The notes under the pieces were generated by a model. That model was not told the DNA's origin and did no database searches. It worked only from the letters and a program-made list of their open reading frames with translations. 64,000 nt of DNA. Source: Hyphomicrobiales bacterium (GTDB lineage Bacteria > Pseudomonadota > Alphaproteobacteria > Rhizobiales > Rhizobiaceae). Shown piece after piece: positions 57,209 to 64,000 of this stretch (position 1 is the first letter of the stretch; each line of letters starts with the position of its first letter). The DNA lies in NCBI GenBank assembly GCA_900472485.1, contig UCII01000013.1, positions 1 through 64,000 of the forward strand, written 5' to 3'. Position numbers and translations under genes: made by a program.

Positions 57209-58057
57209 TCAATAGGCGCTCTGGCCCGTACCCTTGTAGACCTTGTCGAATTCGGCCTTGACTGTATCGTTCTGATAGGAGGCGACCAGTGTCTTGACCC
57301 AGGCTTCATTCTCGCTGCCCTGCTTGACGGCGATGAAGTTGCGGTACGGATTGTTTTCGGTCTGCTCCTGCGCGATGCGGTCTTTCGCCGAGAGCCCTGC
57401 TTTCAGTGCCCAGTCGGTGTTGACAACGGCTGCATCGAGATCATCGATCGAGCGGCCGACGATGCCGGCATCCAGCTCCTTGATGTCCACGTTTTTCGGA
57501 TTTTCTGCGATGTCGGCGGTGGTGGCGAGGATGCCGGTGCCGTCCTTGAGCTTGATGATGCCTTCATGCTGCAGAACGAGAAGCGCGCGGCCTTCGTTGG
57601 ACGGGTCGTTCGGCACGCCGATGGCGGCGCCCTTCGGAAGCTCGGCCACGGTCTTGTACTTCTTCGTGTAAAGGCCGATCGGCCAGATGCCCGTGTAGCC
57701 GGCAATCGCGATGTGATAGCCGTGCTGCTTGATCTGGTTGTCGAGGTAAGGCTTGTGCTGGAAGGCGTTGGCGTCGATTTCGCCGCGCTCGAGGGCTTCG
57801 TTCGGCTGAGTGTAGTCGTTGAAAACGACAGGCTCGACCTTAAGGCCCTTCTTGGCGGCTTCAGCGACCACGACACGCCAGACATCCTCGTCCTCACCGC
57901 TCATGATGCCGACCTTGATCGTCTTGTCCGCCGCGAAGGTCTGCGGTGCGGTTGCCGTCAAGCCGAAGACGGCGACAGCGGAGGCAAGGATGGCGGCAAG
58001 GCCGGCGCGGCGGGAAAGGCGCAGCGCGTCGAAACCTTTAGAAAGCTTTTCAGTCAT
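57209..58057 (-). CDS. metQ: Methionine-binding protein MetQ, apparently not a lipoprotein
   Basis: A 282-residue NlpA/MetQ-family substrate-binding protein. The mature fold includes IKVGIMSGEDEDVWRVV, VEPVVFNDYTQPNEALERGEIDANAFQHKPYLDNQIKQHGY and TKKYKTVAELPKGAAIGVPNDPSNEGRALL. The signal sequence (about residues 1-37, ...TATAPQTFAADK) ends in an AxA site and has no lipobox cysteine, so it should be soluble periplasmic, unlike E. coli MetQ. RR in LSRRAGLA may allow Tat export. ATG at 58057 follows AGGA. It heads the operon. Confidence 0.92.
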   Translation of the reverse strand: MTEKLSKGFDALRLSRRAGLAAILASAVAVFGLTATAPQTFAADKTIKVGIMSGEDEDVWRVVVAEAAKKGLKVEPVVFNDYTQPNEALERGEIDANAFQHKPYLDNQIKQHGYHIAIAGYTGIWPIGLYTKKYKTVAELPKGAAIGVPNDPSNEGRALLVLQHEGIIKLKDGTGILATTADIAENPKNVDIKELDAGIVGRSIDDLDAAVVNTDWALKAGLSAKDRIAQEQTENNPYRNFIAVKQGSENEAWVKTLVASYQNDTVKAEFDKVYKGTGQSAY

Positions 58058-58269
58058 GGGAAATCCTGTTCCAGATGATCGAGATCGTTCTCTCGTTGAC
58101 ATTAGGATCATTTCAGAGGCGCGCTCTGTCCGCGAAGCAGGATCATGCGTTGTGCACTGCGGTTCTGAAAAACTCTTTTCAGTGCAACGCAAAAGAGCAA
58201 ACTTATTTTCTATAATTACTATAGATTACTTATGCGGCAAAATGGGCATTTGCTCAAAAATTAATCAGC

Positions 58270-58773
58270 TCACCGATGGATCGGGTCCTTCCAGAGGACC
58301 TCTTCCGGTTTTTCCACCGGTTCGATATCGAGATTGACCACGACTGGTTCCTGGCCTGAGCGGACCAGAACGCATTCCAGCGTTTCGTCGCGGCTGGCAT
58401 TGATCTCCTGATGCGGCACATAGGGCGGCACGAAGATGAAGTCGCCGGGGCCGGCTTCGGCGACGAATTCCAGGTTCTCACCCCAGCGCATCCGAGCTCT
58501 GCCCTTGACGACATAGATGATGCTTTCGAGATCGCCGTGATGATGCGCGCCGGTCTTGGCATTGGCGTGGATGGTCACGGTTCCGGCCCATATCTTTTCA
58601 GCGCCGGCGCGGGCATGGTTGATCGCGGTCGCGCGGTTCATGCCGGGGGTCTGAGCCGTATTCGGGTCGAGGGCATTGCCCGGGATGATCTTGATGCCAT
58701 GCTCGCGCCAATCGACGTGTTGGTGGCCGTGATCGTGGCCGTCCTGATGATCGTGTTCATGGTCGTCGCACAT
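58270..58773 (-). CDS. Cupin-domain protein with His-rich N-terminus
   Basis: A 167-residue single-domain cupin. The first motif is GAHHHGDLESIIYVVKGRARM and the second PGDFIFVPPYVPHQEIN, giving His, His, Glu and His metal ligands. The first 20 residues are an Asp/His-rich tail (MCDDHEHDHQDGHDHGHQHV), which could store or scavenge metal. Substrate unknown; similar proteins are annotated as cupin oxygenases or isomerases. ATG at 58773 with GAAAGGA upstream. It is transcribed in the same direction as metQ, 212 bp upstream. Confidence 0.82.
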   Translation of the reverse strand: MCDDHEHDHQDGHDHGHQHVDWREHGIKIIPGNALDPNTAQTPGMNRATAINHARAGAEKIWAGTVTIHANAKTGAHHHGDLESIIYVVKGRARMRWGENLEFVAEAGPGDFIFVPPYVPHQEINASRDETLECVLVRSGQEPVVVNLDIEPVEKPEEVLWKDPIHR

Positions 58774-59102
58774 GGTCGTCCTTTCGGCGCTGGAGAGAGA
58801 TTCGCATGTCTTCCACAAATGCGCTGTCATTTCACTCTACGCGAAGTCATTCAAAAATAAAGAGAATTACACAAAATTTGCAAAGAGGCTTTTCAAGTCG
58901 AGATTAATCTATAGACTTGATCAAGTTACATGACCGGTGGGAACATTTCGTGTGCGTCCCGCGTTGCGCCGGTCACAAGATGGTTTGCCGCGCCGCTCCC
59001 CTATTTAAGGCGCGCCAAACTGAAGAAGCAGCGCTTGGGTCTCGGAGGAGAGACCATCAACTTTCATATATGCGCCGGACTTCCAATTGAAAGGAGACAG
59101 AC
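58774..59102. other. 329-bp gap with a perfect 12-bp palindrome
   Basis: No gene is seen between divergent genes. ACTTGATCAAGT (58915-58926) is a perfect 12-bp palindrome and could be an operator for the downstream gene. The ribosome site GAAAGGAGA precedes the gene at 59103. Confidence 0.45.
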
Positions 59103-59492
59103 ATGTCGAATGCCTTGCCGCCCCTTCATGAGGGTCATGCCCCTATCACTCTGCAGCAGCTTTTCCGCGAAGCGCTCTATGCCTTCGAGGAATGGGACAG
59201 CGAAGTAACTGAACCGATCGTGACGTTCGAGGGACGTATCCATCCCATCAGCGTCGTGTTCGAAGCCATGCGCGAATGCACCGATATCGTGCCCAACAAT
59301 ATCGTCTCGGCCGTGACCGAGCGGCTGACCAAGCCCTGGGAAGGTGAAGGTCCGCTCGACACGATGACCTTTTCGACCGCTGCCCGCGTCATGGGCGTTC
59401 TGGTTCGTAAGAGGCTGCTGGCTGTAAACAACGGTCTCAACGTTGCCGCCATTGCGGCAGATAGCCAGACGGCGGAAACGTCGGATCGCTAA
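59103..59492 (+). CDS. Conserved-looking hypothetical protein
   Basis: A 129-residue soluble protein of unknown family. It is mostly helical, with a Pro-rich start and QQLFREALYAFEEWDSEV, HPISVVFEAMRECTDIVPN and STAARVMGVLVRKRLLAVN segments. A strong ribosome site (AAAGGAGA) and a downstream terminator show it is a genuine single-gene unit. No function can be proposed. Confidence 0.7.
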   Translation: MSNALPPLHEGHAPITLQQLFREALYAFEEWDSEVTEPIVTFEGRIHPISVVFEAMRECTDIVPNNIVSAVTERLTKPWEGEGPLDTMTFSTAARVMGVLVRKRLLAVNNGLNVAAIAADSQTAETSDR

Positions 59493-59511
59493 AAGCGAAG
59501 ATTGTTTATGG

Positions 59512-59549
59512 AAGGCCCGCCGGCATGTGCCTGCGGGCCTTTTGCGTTT
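59512..59549 (+). terminator. Rho-independent terminator
   Basis: AAGGCCCGC (59512-59520) pairs with GCGGGCCTT (59533-59541), then TTGCGTTT. It ends the 59103 gene and also abuts the convergent AhpD-like gene. Confidence 0.78.
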
Positions 59550-59962
59550 CATCGGCTGCCGACATCGAATTCCGGATCGACGGGGATCTGCATCGCCGTC
59601 ACGAGATGGTTGGTCTGTCCAGCCAGCCCGATAACCGCCAGCAGCTCCCCATGCTGGGCGTCAGTCATGCCCTTCGCCCTGGCGGCGGCCGTGTGCGAAT
59701 GGACGCAATAGCTGCAGCCGTTGGCCGTGGAGACGGCTATGTAAATCATCTCCCGCACGAGCGGGTCGAGCGCGCCCTCCGCCGTCATGACCGCTTTCAG
59801 CCCTTCCCAGGTGCGCTTCAGCAGGGCGGGATCGTTTGCCAGGCCGCGCCAGAAATTATTGACGAAGTCGGACTTTCTCACCGCGCGAATGTCGTCGAAC
59901 ACCGCCTTGACCGCCGGGATTGCCTCGGCTTCCGCATCGTCGAGCAATTTGACCGTTGCCAT
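59549..59962 (-). CDS. Carboxymuconolactone decarboxylase/AhpD-like protein
   Basis: A 137-residue AhpD/CMD-fold protein. The redox motif CSYCVHSH (CxxC followed by His) sits in REMIYIAVSTANGCSYCVHSHTAAARAKGM, with a conserved acidic residue upstream, as in thiol peroxidases of this fold. It likely reduces peroxides with a thiol donor; its true substrate is unknown. ATG at 59962 follows GGAAGAAGAG. Confidence 0.87.
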   Translation of the reverse strand: MATVKLLDDAEAEAIPAVKAVFDDIRAVRKSDFVNNFWRGLANDPALLKRTWEGLKAVMTAEGALDPLVREMIYIAVSTANGCSYCVHSHTAAARAKGMTDAQHGELLAVIGLAGQTNHLVTAMQIPVDPEFDVGSR

Positions 59963-60192
59963 TCTCTTCTTCCTTTCAGCAACTCTCATTATGTGGAAGC
60001 ATACTGTATTTCCTGACGACATGGGCGAGTGGAGCTTCCATTATCCTCCCTCTTTTCGTTTGCAAAAATCATCCATATGTGAAAATACTATTCACATAAG
60101 AAGATTGAGGCTGACGCAGAACCGGTGACGAGGATAGTCTTCAAGCGGAGAGGCGCTTTGAGCCGGGTGAAGTCAGGGGAGCGGGAATAACA

Positions 60193-61353
60193 ATGGCGCT
60201 GAAGAAGGACTTGCCGCTGGCCGGACTTGTCGTCGTCGACATGAGCCAGTTTCTGTCGGGTCCTTATTGCTCGCTGCGGCTGTTAGACCTCGGCGCCAGG
60301 GTGATCAAGATCGAGCGTCCCGGTGGCGGCGATCTTTCGCGCGGGCTCTATCTCAGCGACGATGAAAGCGGTGATTCGACAATCTTCCACGCGATCAATC
60401 GCTCCAAGGAAAGCTTGGCGGTCGATCTGAAAAACGAGCGCGATATGAACGCGCTGCGCAGGCTGATCTCCAAGGCCGATGTGCTCATTCAGAATTTTCG
60501 CCCCGGCGTGATCGAGCGGCTAGGGCTGGACTATAGGGCCGCAAGCAAGCTCAATCCGCGCCTCGTCTATTGCTCGATCAGCGGCTACGGCGAAGAGGGA
60601 CCGTGGGTTTCGCGGCCGGGGCAGGATCTTCTCGCGCAGTCGCGCTCCGGTGTCATGTGGCTGAACGGCGACGAGGGACAGGGGCCGGTGCCTTTCGGTC
60701 TGGCGATCGGCGATATGCTGGCGGGTGCGGCTGCGGCCCAGGGCATTCTGGCGGCGCTGGTACGGCGCGGCGTGACGGGCGAGGGCGGACTGGTGGAGAC
60801 CAGCCTGCTGGAAGCACTGGTCGATCTGCAGGTCGAGGTGCTGAGCGTGCACATGAACAACGGCAACAAGCTGCCGGAGCGCTCCCATGTCCGTAGTGCG
60901 CATGCCTATCTTTCCGCGCCCTATGGCGTCTACCCCGCTGGAGACGGCTATCTCGCCATCGCCATGACACCGATTTCCAAGCTTGCCGACCTGCTCGGCA
61001 TGGACGAGCTTGCGCCCTATCATGATGATCCCAAAAGCTGGTTCACGGCACGCGATGAAATCAAGGCGCTGATCGCGGCGCGCATTGCCACCCGCAACGT
61101 TGACGACTGGCTTGCGATCCTCGAACCTGCTGACATCTGGTGCGCAAAAGTGCTGAACTGGCGGGAGCTTCTGGGCAGCGAAGGTTTTCGCGTTCTCGAC
61201 ATGCTGCAGACGGTCGGGCGCGATGATGGCGTCAGCCTGCAGACCACCCGCTCGCCCATCCGCATCGATGGGCAGCGGCCGAAATTCGAGCGTGCGGCCC
61301 CGCACGTTGGCGAGCATAATGCGGCGCTCTGGGAGGAATTCGACCTTGGCTAA
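60193..61353 (+). CDS. Class III CoA-transferase (CaiB/BaiF)
   Basis: A 386-residue family III CoA-transferase that moves CoA between carboxylic acids through an aspartyl-CoA intermediate. Motifs: LAGLVVVDMSQFLSGPYCSLRLLDLGARVIKIERPGGGD, YCSISGYGEEGPW and the active-site aspartate in FGLAIGDMLAGAAAAQG. The acid substrates cannot be inferred. It precedes the L-fuconate dehydratase gene by 41 bases, implying cotranscription, but no link between the two reactions is obvious. Confidence 0.9.
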   Translation: MALKKDLPLAGLVVVDMSQFLSGPYCSLRLLDLGARVIKIERPGGGDLSRGLYLSDDESGDSTIFHAINRSKESLAVDLKNERDMNALRRLISKADVLIQNFRPGVIERLGLDYRAASKLNPRLVYCSISGYGEEGPWVSRPGQDLLAQSRSGVMWLNGDEGQGPVPFGLAIGDMLAGAAAAQGILAALVRRGVTGEGGLVETSLLEALVDLQVEVLSVHMNNGNKLPERSHVRSAHAYLSAPYGVYPAGDGYLAIAMTPISKLADLLGMDELAPYHDDPKSWFTARDEIKALIAARIATRNVDDWLAILEPADIWCAKVLNWRELLGSEGFRVLDMLQTVGRDDGVSLQTTRSPIRIDGQRPKFERAAPHVGEHNAALWEEFDLG

Positions 61354-61394
61354 AGAGGTCGAGAGGTCGCGATGGATTTAGAAGGAGTTTTCCA

Positions 61395-62672
61395 ATGACG
61401 CGCATCACCAATCTTCGCGTTTTCGATTTGCGCTTCCCGACATCGCAGAGCCTCGACGGTTCGGATGCGATGAATCCGGATCCGGACTATTCGGCAGCCT
61501 ATGTCATCCTCGAGACCGATAAGCCGGGTCTTGCCGGCCATGGCCTGACCTTCACCATTGGCCGCGGCAATGACATTTGCTGCATGGCGATCGAGGCGAT
61601 GCGGCATCTGGTCGTGGGAACGGAGCTTGCGACGGTTCTGGAAAACCCAGGCAAATACTGGCGGCATCTGACCAGCGACAGCCAGCTACGCTGGATCGGC
61701 CCGGAGAAGGGCGCGATGCATCTGGCAACCGGCGCCGTCGTCAACGCCGTCTGGGATCTGCTGGCCAAGGAAGCCGGCAAGCCGGTCTGGCGGCTGGTGG
61801 CTGAGATGGACGCCGAGCAGATCGCCGATATCGTCGACTATCGTTACCTGACCGATGTGCTGACTCGCGACGACGCTGTCGCCATCCTGAAGAAGGCGGA
61901 GGCCGGCAAGGCGGACCGCATCGCCACGCTCGAGCGTGAGGGCTATGCCTGCTACACGACCTCGGCCGGCTGGCTTGGCTATGACGACGCCAAGCTGCGC
62001 CGCCTGTGCCAGGAGGCGATCGATGCCGGCTTCAACCATGTGAAGATGAAGGTCGGCCGTGATCTCGAGGACGATATCCGCCGCCTGACCATCGCCCGCG
62101 AGGTGATCGGCCCTGATCGTTACCTCATGATCGACGCCAACCAGGTCTGGGAGGTCAATCAGGCGATCGACTGGGTGAAGAAGCTCGCCTTCGCCAAACC
62201 CTTCTTCATCGAAGAACCCACAAGCCCGGACGATGTTGCCGGACACCGCAAGATCCGCCAGGCCATCGGCCCGGTGAAGGTCGCGACGGGCGAGATGTGT
62301 CAGAACCGCATCATGTTCAAGCAGTTCATCGCCGAGGGTGCGATCGACATCGTGCAGATCGATTCCTGCCGCATGGGCGGCCTCAATGAAGTGCTGGCGG
62401 TTTTGCTGATTGCCGCCAAATATGGGTTGCCGGTCTGGCCGCATGCCGGTGGCGTCGGGCTTTGCGAATATGTGCAGCACCTGTCGATGATCGATTATAT
62501 CGCCGTATCCGGCACCAAGGACGGCCGCGTCATCGAATATGTCGATCACCTGCACGAGCATTTCATCGACCCCTGCATCATCCGCGACGCAGCCTATATG
62601 CCGCCGAGCCTTCCGGGCTTCTCGATTGAGATGAAGCCGGAATCGATCGCGGAATATACGTTCAGGGGTTGA
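61395..62672 (+). CDS. L-fuconate dehydratase (enolase superfamily)
   Basis: A 425-residue mandelate-racemase-type enzyme converting L-fuconate to 2-keto-3-deoxy-L-fuconate. Features: the N-terminal capping domain with RWIGPEKGAMHLATGAVVNAVWDLLA; the KxK pair in HVKMKVGRD; metal ligands in MIDANQVWE, FIEEPTSPDD and TGEMCQNR; and the catalytic histidine in WPHAGGVGLCEYVQH. These match the well-studied Xanthomonas FucD. The other fucose-pathway genes are not in the window. Confidence 0.92.
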   Translation: MTRITNLRVFDLRFPTSQSLDGSDAMNPDPDYSAAYVILETDKPGLAGHGLTFTIGRGNDICCMAIEAMRHLVVGTELATVLENPGKYWRHLTSDSQLRWIGPEKGAMHLATGAVVNAVWDLLAKEAGKPVWRLVAEMDAEQIADIVDYRYLTDVLTRDDAVAILKKAEAGKADRIATLEREGYACYTTSAGWLGYDDAKLRRLCQEAIDAGFNHVKMKVGRDLEDDIRRLTIAREVIGPDRYLMIDANQVWEVNQAIDWVKKLAFAKPFFIEEPTSPDDVAGHRKIRQAIGPVKVATGEMCQNRIMFKQFIAEGAIDIVQIDSCRMGGLNEVLAVLLIAAKYGLPVWPHAGGVGLCEYVQHLSMIDYIAVSGTKDGRVIEYVDHLHEHFIDPCIIRDAAYMPPSLPGFSIEMKPESIAEYTFRG

Positions 62673-62687
62673 GTGCAGCCGTAATTT

Positions 62688-62736
62688 CCTTCTCCCCTCG
62701 GGGAGAAGGTGGCCCGAAGGGTCGGATGAGGGGGTG
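62688..62736 (+). repeat. RIME-like intergenic repeat, left arm
   Basis: CCTTCTCCCCTCGGGGAGAAGG, then TGGCCCGAAGGGTCGGATGA and GGGGGTG. This is the look of the rhizobial RIME1 family, with an internal perfect palindrome of the first block. A facing copy lies 36 bases downstream. Confidence 0.75.
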
Positions 62737-62771
62737 TGTTGCTTTGAAGTCCCGAGCTTTCGTGTTCCTGG

Positions 62772-62821
62772 CACCTCCCCCTCATCCGCCTATCGGCACC
62801 TTCTCCCCGAGGGGAGAAGGG
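62772..62821 (-). repeat. RIME-like intergenic repeat, right arm
   Basis: CACCTCCCCCTCATCCG, CTATCGG and CACCTTCTCCCCGAGGGGAG, the inverted partner of 62688-62736. Between the arms lies ordinary sequence with no gene. Confidence 0.75.
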
Positions 62822-62905
62822 ATTGTGCCACAATGATCTTGCCTCACATGCGGTTGCACCATGCCATTTGGCTGGCTCCTGTCGTTCATGCTTGGAAGAT
62901 CCGCC

Positions 62906-64000
62906 TTACATGTTCTTGTCCAACCACTCTTGAACGACCGGCACGTCGGCATCGTCAAACTCATGACCGCCGGGAACGGTCGCAAGTTCGACCTTTGCGC
63001 CGCCAGCGCGCAGGCGTTCGGCGAGAAACTGGGCGTATGGGCCGTAGAGGTCCTTTTCGCCCGAGATCACCAGCACCTGGGCATCCGACATATCCGCCAC
63101 CGGCGGATTTTCGAGTACGGCCATGGAGCGCAGCAGCACGGCGCGGCGGATCAGATGCGGGTGCAGCGACAGTATGGCGTTCAGCAGGTTGGCGCCGTTC
63201 GAATAGCCGATATAGACGATGCGGTCGGGATCGAGTCCGTAGGCATGGACCGCGCCGTCAATGAAGGCTGCGAAGGCCTCGGCCTCGCTGGCGATATCCG
63301 CCTGATCGAAGGACATCGGCCCATTGCGGCGAAACCAGCGCGGCGCACCTTCTTCAAGCGCCCGGCCGCGCACGGTGAGCAAGGTCGCATTGGGATCGAT
63401 CTCGTGACCAAGCGGTAGCATCGTCGTTTCGTTGACGCCGGAACCGTGCAGCAGAATGAAGACATTGCCGTTCGGCTGCTCGGGCGTGAAGAAGCGATGG
63501 ATGAAGGGCAGGTCGCGATAGATGACGCGCGGCTTTCCGGGCATGGAGAACTGCGGCAGGATCACGTTCAGCTTCGCCAAGAGCTTCGGACTGTCGCCGG
63601 GAGCGAAGAGGCGCGTGCCAAGCGTCGCTTCATCCTCGTCGATCAACATGCCAGGCGCATCCGTCGCGAGTTCGAACAGGATCTGGCCAGGTTCGCGGAC
63701 ATAGAGCGAGCGGAAATATTTGCGGTCATGCATCGTCGTCGGGCCAGAATTGATCGCCTGCAGTGCGGCGTGGACCGACTGCAATTCCGCATCATCGGCG
63801 GCGCGAAAGGCGACATGATCGACCGTACCCGTACCCGGGGCGCTCGCCCAGAAGCCGCGGGCATCTCGGATGTCGAGGATATCGCCAGGCTCCGAGACAA
63901 GCCGGCTGATCGCCCCGCTGGTAGTAAACGGCCGGTAGTCGAAATGGTCGACCAAAATAGCCTGCGTCTCCTCGGGCGTTTCGGTGAACAGCGTCGCGCC
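62906..64000 (-). CDS. VOC dioxygenase-alpha/beta hydrolase fusion, 5' end beyond the window
   Basis: The frame stays open to the window end, so the gene continues to the right; an apparent TTG start at 63955 is internal. The visible N-terminal part is a VOC domain: VDHVAFRAADDAELQ, RKYFRSLYVREPGQILFELATDAPGM (metal Glu). The C-terminal ~220 residues are a phospholipase/carboxylesterase-like hydrolase: FILLHGSGVNET, the nucleophile YIGYSNGANLL, ISGEKDLYGPY and the histidine in VPGGHEFDD. The pair resembles MhqO (ring-cleaving dioxygenase) and MhqD (hydrolase), separate proteins in Bacillus, joined here in one chain. Confidence 0.87.
   Translation of the reverse strand, partial: GATLFTETPEETQAILVDHFDYRPFTTSGAISRLVSEPGDILDIRDARGFWASAPGTGTVDHVAFRAADDAELQSVHAALQAINSGPTTMHDRKYFRSLYVREPGQILFELATDAPGMLIDEDEATLGTRLFAPGDSPKLLAKLNVILPQFSMPGKPRVIYRDLPFIHRFFTPEQPNGNVFILLHGSGVNETTMLPLGHEIDPNATLLTVRGRALEEGAPRWFRRNGPMSFDQADIASEAEAFAAFIDGAVHAYGLDPDRIVYIGYSNGANLLNAILSLHPHLIRRAVLLRSMAVLENPPVADMSDAQVLVISGEKDLYGPYAQFLAERLRAGGAKVELATVPGGHEFDDADVPVVQEWLDKNM

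Noticed and set aside
58058..58269. A SAM-responsive riboswitch before metQ
   Set aside because: The 212-bp region lacks the pseudoknot pattern of SAM-II and no convincing expression platform was found.
1..64000. CRISPR arrays, rRNA genes, complete insertion sequences or prophage
   Set aside because: No regularly spaced repeats, rRNA motifs, full transposases or phage structural genes were seen in the window.

Overview
The window reads as a chromosomal segment of a Rhizobium-group alphaproteobacterium (Rhizobium/Agrobacterium branch, possibly close to R. tropici). It is GC-rich and coding-dense. It carries the acid-tolerance pair lpiA-acvB, a sulfolipid sqdB-sqdD-sqdC operon, RopB/Omp25-type porin-like proteins, DUF982 and DUF6074 proteins, an alphaproteobacterial serC leader RNA and several families of dispersed rhizobial intergenic repeats. 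All assignments come from reading the sequence; no database was searched.

Layout. 0-2 kb: three regulatory or small-ligand genes (MmyB-type XRE regulator, ArsR repressor, SRPBCC protein) with a palindromic operator at the ArsR start. 2-6.3 kb: lpiA (MprF family) translationally coupled to acvB, for lysyl-phosphatidylglycerol metabolism. 6.5-10.6 kb: HAD phosphatase, 5-formyl-THF cyclo-ligase, YmdB-like phosphoesterase, a metallo-beta-lactamase-fold protein and a YebC regulator. 10.7-14.6 kb: an ECF sigma/anti-sigma pair diverging from an MBL-TPR-DoxX cluster; both sides carry the same promoter motif. 15.9-18.9 kb: ruvC, ruvA and ruvB with a VapBC-like toxin-antitoxin pair between ruvC and ruvA. 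18.9-23.8 kb: phosphoesterase, NUDIX and DinB genes, then the sulfolipid operon on the minus strand. 24-32.2 kb: the complete ybgC-tolQRAB-pal-cpoB envelope cluster with an extra secreted TolA-domain protein between tolA and tolB, followed by tilS. 32.3-36 kb: ftsH and glmM. 36-39.7 kb: an SH3 protein with an apparent CTG start, two outer-membrane barrels each preceded by a CtrA-like box, and a GT25 glycosyltransferase. 40-43 kb: serine biosynthesis (serC, serA). 43-45.8 kb: a four-gene phospholipid-synthesis-like cluster. 46-47.5 kb: mnmA and elongator tRNA-Met.

From just after tRNA-Met (47.5 kb) to about 53.2 kb the sequence changes character. It holds short genes of unknown function, wider gaps, a truncated Dam-like methylase fused to a relic IS481-type transposase start, IS-end-like motifs, and three tandem DUF982 paralogues with a DUF6074 gene. 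This is the accessory part of the window. From 53.2 kb the core-like layout resumes: DNA-3-methyladenine glycosylase, a 2-hydroxyacid dehydrogenase, the methionine importer metQ-metN-metI, a cupin, an AhpD-like peroxidase, a class III CoA-transferase next to L-fuconate dehydratase, and, running off the end, a fused VOC dioxygenase-hydrolase resembling MhqO plus MhqD.

The most notable candidates are the stand-alone periplasmic TolA C-terminal domain inside tol-pal, the autoregulated ECF/MBL/TPR/DoxX module, the TA pair lodged in the ruv genes, the CtrA-like boxes shared by envelope genes, and the tRNA-adjacent accessory island.
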